The position numbers and the translations under genes were made by a program. Positions 1-5,696 of a stretch of DNA of 13,526 bases are shown here, piece by piece; the stretch's first letter is position 1, and every line of letters begins with the position of its first letter. This DNA is from a bacterium (GTDB lineage: Bacteria; Desulfobacterota; JAPLJL01). Location: the NCBI GenBank assembly GCA_028713675.1, contig JAQTNV010000077.1, positions 1 through 13,526 of the forward strand, written 5' to 3'. The notes below the pieces were generated by a model that worked only from the letters and a program-made list of their open reading frames with translations, was not told where the DNA came from and did no database searches.

Positions 1-2042
1 CCCTGGATGTATTCCATCACGATGTAAAAAACCCCGGCTTCCTGGCCGGCATCGTAGATGGTGACGATATTGGGATGATTCAAGGCGGCGGCGGCCTTGG
101 CTTCCCGGAGGAAATTCTTGATCGCCGTTTCGCTGTCCCGGAGCCCATGGGGCAGCACCTTGAGCGCGATGACCCGGTCGAGGAGGGTATCCCTGGCCTT
201 GTAGACCACCCCCATTCCCCCCCGGCCCAGTTCTTCGATAACTTCGTAACGCTTGGACTGTTTGCCGGTCGCGGTCTGGGTCGCCGTCGAGAGCCGATCC
301 TCCTGCCCGGCCAGGGCGGTCTGGCCCCCGAAGGGGGATTCCGGCGCGGAGGGGGTCATCCGGGCCACCACCTCCCGCAGGTTCCCGGCCCGGGCGGAAA
401 CATCCCGGTAATGAAATTCAAAACTTAAAATTTTCTCGTAAATCGCCAGGGCGGTCTTGGCTTCTCCGATCTGCTCAAAGATCACCCCGAAGTTGTAATA
501 AGCATCCAGGTTTTCCGTCTTGATCTCTTCGTCGCCGATGGCCTCTTGGTATTTCTGGAGGGCGAGCTTGAGCAGGCCTTTCTCCCGGAAAAGATCCCCC
601 AGGGCCTGGCAGGCGGCCTGGTAATGGGGGGAATTCCGCTCCACTTTCTGCAGCAGCTGAATGGCTTTTTCCCCCATCCCGCGCTTCCGGTAAGCTGTTC
701 CCGCCTCGTAAAATTCCGAAAGCCCCTCGAACAGTTCGGATTCCTTCTTTAAATTCCCCACCTCGTGATAAATCTCGGCCGCCTCGCGGAGTTTTTCGGC
801 CTGCTCAAAATTTTCCGCGGCTTTCTCCAGCTGGCCGATCTCCTTATAGGCCGCGGCCGCCTCCAGGAAGAACCCGCCTTTTTCATAAAGCCCGGCCGCC
901 TCTTCCAGGTTCCCGAGTTTTCTGCAGATGTTGGCGGCGGAAGCCAGATCCCCGGCCCGCTTGTAGAAATTGCCGGCGGCAGCCAGATCACCCCGGGCCT
1001 GATAAGCCCGGGCCTTTAAAAGCGCGCTTCTTTTCTCGTCTCCCATCTGTTCCAGGATATCGGCGGCCTCGATTTCCATTCCGGCCTGGAAGAAAAGGTC
1101 GGCCGCCCGGGCTAAGTTACCGGAATCCCGGTAGGTAATCGCGGCCTCAGCCAAGTGGCCGCCCTGCTCAAACAGGTTGGCCGCCAGTTCCGGCTTGCCG
1201 GCTTCCATCCAGGCCTTCCCTCCCCAGAGCGCCAGGTTCCGGAGATTTCGGGAGAGAACCTTGGCCCCTCCGGACTCCGTTTCGTCCGCGGAGGCATTTT
1301 CCTGGCTGGACAAAGCCACTTTCTCGCGCGCGGTGGTGTGCTGGAAATCATCCTCCAGACATTGGGCCAGCTTGGTTTTATCCCCCGATTTCTGGTAGAG
1401 CTCCGCGGCCTTCCGGAAAAAACCGGCTTCCCGATAAGCGTTCGCGGCCCGGAGCCAATCCTTGGCCTTCTCGAACATATCGGCCGCGGCCCGTTCATTT
1501 CCGATCTTCAGGTAATTCTTGGCGGCAGCTTCATAATCCCCCGCCTGCCGGTACAATTCCGCGGCGTTCTCAAAGTCCCAGCCCTTTTCGAAATTCTCGG
1601 CGGCCTCCGGGATCTTGTTCTCCTTGAGATATATATAGGCAAGCTTGGTGGAAGCCTGGGCCTTCTGGTACATCCTGCGGGCATCTTCGAAAAGCCCGAC
1701 GGCGTTGTACTGGTCTCCCGCGGCCAGATAATCCCCGACTTCGGCGAGTTCGCGGGCCCGGCGGGCCGCCCGCCGGATGGCTTTCCGGGTCAGGACCGCC
1801 GTGGGCACCGGTTTCCGGCGCGTTCTCAGGGCGAGCATGAGCAGCAGAATGATAAAAAGGCAGAGGGCGACCCCAAGTCCGATCAGCGCCTCGGGTTCCC
1901 GGGGGATATACGCCACATAAGGCTTTAACTCGGGGAAAAGCTCCAGGAAGCGCTGCTCGGAGTCCCGGATGGAATCCACCCATTCGGGCGGGATTCCTTT
2001 CCAGGCCAGCGCAATTGCAGATAAAGGTTGGTTCCAGGCCAT
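1..2042 (-). CDS. Membrane-anchored Ser/Thr protein kinase with 13-residue helical repeats and TPRs (C-terminus missing)
   Basis: The frame is open from ATG at 2042 to the window edge, giving 680 full codons with no stop; an in-frame TAA directly precedes the ATG. No clear ribosome site is seen; a GTG at residue 22 is a weaker alternative start. Residues about 52-72 form one hydrophobic helix followed by RTRRK, so the rest should be cytoplasmic. Residues 108-224 and 274-472 are built from 13-residue units of the form AAxxYxxxGxxxE. Residues about 473-560 look like two ordinary 34-residue TPRs. A Hanks-type kinase domain starts near 597 (YEVIEELGRGGMGVVYKARD), with glycine loop 606-613, ATP lysine K628, alpha-C glutamate E647 and HPNIV at 656-660. 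The catalytic loop lies outside the window, so activity cannot be judged. It follows ruvB by 85 bases in the same direction. The order TM, repeats, kinase is the reverse of the common PknB layout. The solenoid probably binds partners or drives assembly (inference). Confidence 0.9.
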   Translation of the reverse strand, partial: MAWNQPLSAIALAWKGIPPEWVDSIRDSEQRFLELFPELKPYVAYIPREPEALIGLGVALCLFIILLLMLALRTRRKPVPTAVLTRKAIRRAARRARELAEVGDYLAAGDQYNAVGLFEDARRMYQKAQASTKLAYIYLKENKIPEAAENFEKGWDFENAAELYRQAGDYEAAAKNYLKIGNERAAADMFEKAKDWLRAANAYREAGFFRKAAELYQKSGDKTKLAQCLEDDFQHTTAREKVALSSQENASADETESGGAKVLSRNLRNLALWGGKAWMEAGKPELAANLFEQGGHLAEAAITYRDSGNLARAADLFFQAGMEIEAADILEQMGDEKRSALLKARAYQARGDLAAAGNFYKRAGDLASAANICRKLGNLEEAAGLYEKGGFFLEAAAAYKEIGQLEKAAENFEQAEKLREAAEIYHEVGNLKKESELFEGLSEFYEAGTAYRKRGMGEKAIQLLQKVERNSPHYQAACQALGDLFREKGLLKLALQKYQEAIGDEEIKTENLDAYYNFGVIFEQIGEAKTALAIYEKILSFEFHYRDVSARAGNLREVVARMTPSAPESPFGGQTALAGQEDRLSTATQTATGKQSKRYEVIEELGRGGMGVVYKARDTLLDRVIALKVLPHGLRDSETAIKNFLREAKAAAALNHPNIVTIYDAGQEAGVFYIVMEYIQ

Positions 2043-2127
2043 TTAATCAGTTACCGGAATTACTATAATTAAAATATTCCTTTTTTCCTTGATTTCCAAA
2101 TCCGGGAAGCAAAATTCGGAACACTCT
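2043..2127 (-). promoter_or_regulatory. AT-rich spacer with possible separate kinase promoter
   Basis: The 85 bases between ruvB and the kinase gene are much more AT-rich than their surroundings. Read on the minus strand they contain TTGGAA, 17 bases, then TATTTT, a weak sigma70-like pair, and shortly after it TATAGT. No hairpin followed by a T-run is seen after ruvB, so readthrough from the ruv operon is also possible. The kinase may have its own promoter; this is a weak call. Confidence 0.25.
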
Positions 2128-3192
2128 CTAAGCCGGGAAAAGTTCCGGATTCCGTCCCTCCATCCGGATGCCAAAATGCCGGTAAGCATGATCGGTCGCC
2201 ACCCGTCCCCGCGGGGTCCGATGGAGAAAGCCGCACTGGATCAGATAGGGCTCGTAAACCTCTTCGATCGTATCCTTGTCTTCGTTGATCGCGGCCGCCA
2301 GGGTTTCCACCCCGACCGGCCCGCCGCGAAATTTTTCCATGATGGTAAGAAGAATCTTGCGGTCCATCCGGTCAAATCCCATCCGATCCACCTCGTAAAG
2401 GCTCAAAGCCCGCTCCGCGATCTCGAGAGTGATAACCCCGTTGGCTTTGACCTCGGCGAAATCCCGGACCCGGCGGAGCAGGCGATTGGCGATCCGCGGG
2501 GTTCCCCGGGACCGGCGGGCGATCTCGGACGCGCCCTCCGGATCGGAAGGAATTCCCAGAATCCCGGCGGAGCGCATCACGATCTTGGTCAATTCTTCCG
2601 GGGTGTAAAAATCCAAACGCTCCACCACTCCGAAACGGTCCCGGAGCGGAGAGGTGAGCAGCCCCGTCCGGGTCGTGGATCCGATCAGGGTAAAGCGGGG
2701 CAGGTCCAGGCGGATGGTCCGGGCGCTCGGTCCCTGGCCCAGGATCAGATCGAGCTTGAAATCCTCCATCGCCGGATAGAGGATCTCCTCCACCACCCGG
2801 CTCAGGCGGTGGATCTCATCAATGAAAAATATGTCCCGATCCTGCAGATTGGTGAGGAGGGCGGCCAGATCCCCCGTCCGTTCCATCACCGGGCCCGAGG
2901 AGATCTTGATCCCGACCCCCAGTTCCCGGGCCATGATATGGGCCAGGGTGGTTTTCCCCAGGCCGGGCGGGCCGTGGAAGAGAACGTGATCGAGTGGTTC
3001 GCCCCGGCTTTTCGCGGCCTCGATCCAGACCTTGAGATTGGTCTTCAGCCTTTCCTGGCCGATATAATCTTCCAGGGAGGTGGGGCGCAAACCCGGTTCA
3101 AAACCGGTATCCTCCTCATTCCGGAGCGGACTGATCTCCGGAATAACCGGCGGGGGCTCTCCCTGGGGATTCTGGTTCCTGCCCGATTTCAC
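2128..3192 (-). CDS. ruvB: Holliday junction branch migration helicase RuvB
   Basis: 354 aa, normal RuvB length. RuvB is the AAA+ motor that, as hexameric rings held by RuvA, pumps DNA through Holliday junctions in recombinational repair. Visible motifs: [12 protein letters not shown] near 35-45, Walker A GPPGLGKT at 74-81, Walker B FIDEIH at 123-128, sensor 1 and arginine-finger segment GSTTRTG...SPLRDRFG at 171-188, sensor 2 [12 protein letters not shown] at 230-241, and the C-terminal winged helix with [10 protein letters not shown] at 321-330. The start is GTG, chosen because GGGAGGAAGA lies just upstream and the preceding ruvA stop is only 13 bases away. An earlier start would overlap ruvA. 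All key residues are intact. It is the last ruv gene of a yebC-ruvC-ruvA-ruvB operon. Confidence 0.97.
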   Translation of the reverse strand: MKSGRNQNPQGEPPPVIPEISPLRNEEDTGFEPGLRPTSLEDYIGQERLKTNLKVWIEAAKSRGEPLDHVLFHGPPGLGKTTLAHIMARELGVGIKISSGPVMERTGDLAALLTNLQDRDIFFIDEIHRLSRVVEEILYPAMEDFKLDLILGQGPSARTIRLDLPRFTLIGSTTRTGLLTSPLRDRFGVVERLDFYTPEELTKIVMRSAGILGIPSDPEGASEIARRSRGTPRIANRLLRRVRDFAEVKANGVITLEIAERALSLYEVDRMGFDRMDRKILLTIMEKFRGGPVGVETLAAAINEDKDTIEEVYEPYLIQCGFLHRTPRGRVATDHAYRHFGIRMEGRNPELFPA

Positions 3193-3205
3193 TCTTCCTC
3201 CCGCT

Positions 3206-3808
3206 TCAGCGGACCAAGCGTTTCAAACTCTGCCTGAGAATATCTTCAATCCGGAGCCCGGAAGGCTGGGACTCCGACACCTCTTTGACGGTCTTCTCTG
3301 CCAGGGCCCGGGCGTACCCGAGATTGATCAGGGCCTGGATGGCATCCCGCCGGTTTTCCTGCCCGGCTTCCGGAACCGCTTCCTCCCGTTCCCCGGCGGG
3401 AACCGCCGCCGGGAGTTTATCCTGCAGTTCCAGGATAATCCGTTCCGCGGTCTTCTTCCCGATCCGGGGGATGGACTGAAGTCTCTGGCTGTCCCGGGCC
3501 TGGACCGCCTGGGCCAGCTCGTCCCAGGGAATCCCGGAAAGAACATTGATCGCCATCCGGGGCCCGATATCGGAAATATTAATCAGGAGCTCGAAAGTTT
3601 TCCGCTCCTCCGGGCTTAAAAATCCGAACAGCTGGATGCTGTCCGGCCGCAACTGCGTATGAATGAAAAGCTCGATCTCCTCCCCCAACCCGGGCAGGCG
3701 GCAGTAGGTGCTGAGCGGAACCATCACCCCGTAGCCCACCCCGCCGGCTTCCACCACCACCTCGTCGGTGGCGCGGGCCAGGATCTTTCCTTTCAGGCGG
3801 GAGATCAT
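3206..3808 (-). CDS. ruvA: Holliday junction DNA-binding protein RuvA
   Basis: 200 aa, typical length. RuvA tetramers hold the four-way junction open and load RuvB. The N-terminal OB-fold domain is about 1-63 ([16 protein letters not shown]), followed by two helix-hairpin-helix motifs at about 75-93 ([17 protein letters not shown]) and 110-128 ([19 protein letters not shown]). A proline/glutamate-rich linker at about 132-153 leads to the RuvB-binding C-terminal domain ([19 protein letters not shown]). At the acidic pin, where E. coli has REDA with E55 and D56, this protein reads RPDS, so only D56 is acidic. The ATG is preceded by GAGAAGGTGAACCG, a good ribosome site. The ruvC stop lies 18 bases upstream, consistent with co-transcription. 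Confidence 0.97.
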   Translation of the reverse strand: MISRLKGKILARATDEVVVEAGGVGYGVMVPLSTYCRLPGLGEEIELFIHTQLRPDSIQLFGFLSPEERKTFELLINISDIGPRMAINVLSGIPWDELAQAVQARDSQRLQSIPRIGKKTAERIILELQDKLPAAVPAGEREEAVPEAGQENRRDAIQALINLGYARALAEKTVKEVSESQPSGLRIEDILRQSLKRLVR

Positions 3809-3826
3809 CGGTTCACCTTCTCAAGT

Positions 3827-4381
3827 TTATGACTTTGCCAGCAGGTTTTGAAGCTTCCGGGTCTGCAAGTGACAGAGCGCCACCGCCAGGGCATCCGAGA
3901 GATCGTGCGGGATTTTTCCTCCCGGGCTTTTCAGGCCCGACAGGGTTTGCCGCCCGGGAACACCCCCGGAGAAAACGGGAAGCCGCAGGCACCGGTTGAT
4001 CATCTCCTGGACCTGGTCCTTGGTCGCCTGCCCGTAACCCGTCACCGCTTTTTTCACCGTCAGCGGGGGATATTCCGTGAGCGGGATCTGAGCCTCCGCC
4101 AGAGCCAGGTAAATCACTCCCCGCACCTCCCCCAGTCTCTGGGCGGCCTTGATATTGCCGGCCATAAACATGCCTTCGATGGCGGCCGATTCGGGGGAAT
4201 AATCCGAAAGCACCCGCTTCAATCCCGCGTAAATCGCCTGGACCCTCAGCTCGATCGGATCCCGGGCCCGGCGGGGAGAAAGCACCCCCCCGTCCACGAA
4301 AAGAGGTTCCCCCTGTTCCCGGGATTCCACCAGGCCGTAGCCGGTGGCCTGGGTTCCGGGATCGATCCCGATCACCAGCAT
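3827..4381 (-). CDS. ruvC: Crossover junction endodeoxyribonuclease RuvC
   Basis: 184 aa. RuvC is the dimeric resolvase that nicks Holliday junctions symmetrically, using metal ions held by four acidic residues. All four are visible: D7 in GIDPGT, E69 in AIEGMF, and D160 and D163 in PHDLSDALA. Other family motifs are GNIKAAQRLGEVRG at 75-88 and YPPLTVKKAVTGYGQATKDQV at 104-124. The protein is longer than the usual 160-170 aa because of extra glycine- and serine-rich sequence at about 136-157 (FSGG...SGLKSPGGK), just before the last two catalytic aspartates. The start has GGAGAGG five bases upstream. The gene sits between yebC (88 bases upstream) and ruvA (18 bases downstream). Confidence 0.96.
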   Translation of the reverse strand: MLVIGIDPGTQATGYGLVESREQGEPLFVDGGVLSPRRARDPIELRVQAIYAGLKRVLSDYSPESAAIEGMFMAGNIKAAQRLGEVRGVIYLALAEAQIPLTEYPPLTVKKAVTGYGQATKDQVQEMINRCLRLPVFSGGVPGRQTLSGLKSPGGKIPHDLSDALAVALCHLQTRKLQNLLAKS

Positions 4382-4469
4382 ATCCTCTCCATATCCTTAA
4401 TTACCAAGCGAGAACCTCGGGAAAATATTTTCGGGAGGGAAGAAAAATGGGAACAAACGGATGTTCTGT

Positions 4470-5243
4470 CTACGCGTCGGCCGCAAATTTGGCCATCTCC
4501 TCCGTCGAGATGTCAAAATTGGAATACGCGTTCTGCACGTCTTCGTAATCCTCCAGGGCTTCCATCAGGCGGAGGATCTGGCCGGCTTCCTTGCCCTCCA
4601 GCCGCACGGTCGAGCTCGGAATCATCGAAATCTGCGCCACGGTAACCTTGATTTTTTCCCGCTCCAGCATTTCCTTCACCGCCAGGAAGTCGCTGACACC
4701 GGTGTAGATTTCGTAAAGCTTGTCTTCCGGGACATTCCGGACATCCTCGGCATTGGCCGAAAGCGCCAGTTCGATCAAACGATCCTCTCCCCCGGTCTCT
4801 TTCACGGCCTCATGATCCACGGTGAGATAGCCTTTTTTCGCGAAAAGCCAGCCGACGCATCCGGCTTCGCCGAGTGATCCCCCGGCCTTGGTAAAAATAT
4901 GCCGGATGTCCGAGGCGGCGCGCTTGCGGTTATCGGTCAGGACGTCGACCAGGACCGCCGCCCCTCCCGGCCCATAACCCTCAAAAGTCGCCTCTTCATA
5001 AGAAACGCCTTCCATTTCCCCGCATCCCCGCTTGATCGCGTTCTCGATGTTGCTTTTGGGCAGATTCTCCGCCCGGGCGGCTATGACCGCGGCCCGCAGG
5101 CGGGGATTTCCGTTCGGATCACCTCCCCCAACCTTGGCTGCCACGGTGATTTCCTTGACCAATTTGGAAAAAATCTTTCCCCGCTTGGCGTCCGCCGCAC
5201 CCTTTTTATGCTTGATCGTGCTCCACTTCGAGTGCCCCGACAT
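4470..5243 (-). CDS. yebC: YebC/PmpR family protein (TACO1 homologue)
   Basis: 257 aa starting at [14 protein letters not shown], the hallmark N-terminus of the family. Family members were long annotated as transcriptional regulators; bacterial YebC proteins and mitochondrial TACO1 have more recently been linked to helping ribosomes through difficult, notably proline-rich, stretches. Motifs seen: [58 protein letters not shown] and FAKKGYL, in the expected order and over the expected length. The reading frame extends 18 codons further upstream, but the hallmark MSGHSKW and a strong GGAGG seven bases before this ATG fix the start. It is the first gene of the ruv operon, downstream of a clear promoter. 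The association with ruvC is conserved in many bacteria. Confidence 0.97.
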   Translation of the reverse strand: MSGHSKWSTIKHKKGAADAKRGKIFSKLVKEITVAAKVGGGDPNGNPRLRAAVIAARAENLPKSNIENAIKRGCGEMEGVSYEEATFEGYGPGGAAVLVDVLTDNRKRAASDIRHIFTKAGGSLGEAGCVGWLFAKKGYLTVDHEAVKETGGEDRLIELALSANAEDVRNVPEDKLYEIYTGVSDFLAVKEMLEREKIKVTVAQISMIPSSTVRLEGKEAGQILRLMEALEDYEDVQNAYSNFDISTEEMAKFAADA

Positions 5244-5250
5244 CCACCAA

Positions 5251-5255
5251 CCTCC
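5251..5255 (-). promoter_or_regulatory. Ribosome binding site deciding the yebC start
   Basis: GGAGG on the minus strand, seven bases before the ATG at 5243. It lies inside the longer in-frame extension and so argues against the upstream start at 5297. Confidence 0.8.
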
Positions 5256-5297
5256 CTCCGGGTCTTTGACCCTGCAGGCCAGAATCCAATTTTCCAA

Positions 5298-5326
5298 ATA
5301 TTAACCCGAGTCTCCCGGGTTGTAAA
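5298..5326 (-). promoter_or_regulatory. Sigma70-like promoter of yebC-ruvCAB with palindromic spacer
   Basis: On the minus strand TTTACA (5321-5326) is followed by a 17-base spacer and TAATAT (5298-5303), each one base from consensus at ideal spacing. Transcription would start near 5291, leaving a leader of about 48 bases before yebC. The spacer (5304-5320) is itself almost a palindrome: ACCCG and CGGGT arms around GGAGACT. A repressor bound there would block RNA polymerase. It does not match the E. coli (CTGT-N8-ACAG) or Bacillus LexA boxes. Confidence 0.65.
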
Positions 5327-5353
5327 GAAATTTGAAATCCATTATTTTTTATT

Positions 5354-5380
5354 CCGCCTGTGGAGTCCCACGGCGGTTTT
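5354..5380 (+). other. Hairpin followed by TTTT upstream of the carboxyltransferase operon
   Basis: CCGCC and GTGG pair with CCAC and GGCGG around AGTC, a nine-pair stem with one bulged base, followed by TTTT. It looks like a weak terminator or attenuator in the plus direction. It sits in the divergent region, where no plus-strand gene precedes it in the window. If the operon's promoter lies to its left it would be a leader hairpin; if the promoter is the one at 5402-5431 it has no obvious role in that transcript. Confidence 0.35.
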
Positions 5381-5401
5381 GCGGGCGGATTTCTTCTGCC
5401 C

Positions 5402-5431
5402 TTGCATTACCTGGGGCACTTAGTCTAACTT
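5402..5431 (+). promoter_or_regulatory. Possible promoter of the carboxyltransferase operon
   Basis: TTGCAT (5402-5407), 18 bases, TAACTT (5426-5431). This is a fair but not strong sigma70-like match, about 55 bases ahead of the first ATG. It is the best candidate in the 243-base divergent region on this strand. Confidence 0.35.
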
Positions 5432-5486
5432 AGAAAAACCTGAAGTCGCAGGGGTAGGGATAACAGAGCGATCGAAGGAGGAATAC

Positions 5487-5687
5487 ATGAGTCCCACGGT
5501 CCCAGCAAAAAAGATTGCCGCCATCGTCACCGCGGTTGCCGCTTATCTCCAGGCGGAGGAACAGGCCGGCCGGGCTGAGCTTGCTTCCGAAAGGCCCGGG
5601 GCCGCCCCCAGCCTCTGGGGCAGTTCCGGTAGGGCCGAGATAATGCAGATGCGGATGCTGTGGCAGCGGAGAATAGTTTCCAGATAA
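5487..5687 (+). CDS. Small soluble partner of biotin-dependent carboxyltransferase (OadG/MmdD C-terminal-like)
   Basis: 66 aa with a strong GGAGG five bases before the ATG. It ends nine bases before the carboxyltransferase gene, so the two are almost certainly co-translated. The sequence has KIAAIVTAVAAYLQAEE at 9-25 and then LWGSSGRAEIMQMRMLWQRR at 43-62. This helix followed by W...GR.E.M..R..W recalls the cytosolic tail of the gamma/delta subunits of sodium-pumping decarboxylases (oxaloacetate or methylmalonyl-CoA decarboxylase) and stand-alone small proteins encoded beside PycB/OadA. Unlike OadG it has no N-terminal membrane helix; the alanine-rich helix is too short and too polar at its end. 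A likely role is assembly or stability of the large subunit (inference). The family resemblance is from memory of motifs, not a search. Confidence 0.7.
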   Translation: MSPTVPAKKIAAIVTAVAAYLQAEEQAGRAELASERPGAAPSLWGSSGRAEIMQMRMLWQRRIVSR

Positions 5688-5696
5688 GGAGGAAAG

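Noticed and set aside
300-1722. Regular 39-bp periodicity that might suggest a CRISPR or minisatellite
   Set aside because: The period is exactly 13 codons, with variation mostly preserving Ala, Tyr and Gly positions, so it is protein-level repetition, and there are no identical repeats with unique spacers.
1155-1928. Plus-strand open frame of 257 codons at the left end
   Set aside because: It is antisense to the kinase repeat region, whose 13-residue periodicity on the minus strand proves the coding frame.
2089-3237. Plus-strand open frame of 382 codons opposite ruvB
   Set aside because: RuvB on the other strand has every family motif; the antisense translation is Pro/Gly/Arg-rich with no recognisable domain.
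4416-4443. Palindrome GAAAATATTTTC between ruvC and yebC as an operator or terminator
   Set aside because: It is a short AT palindrome inside an operon spacer, with no T-run or paired promoter; chance is an adequate explanation.
5304-5320. LexA box in the yebC promoter
   Set aside because: The palindrome ACCCG-N7-CGGGT fits neither CTGT-N8-ACAG nor GAAC-N4-GTTC, so only an unknown operator can be proposed.
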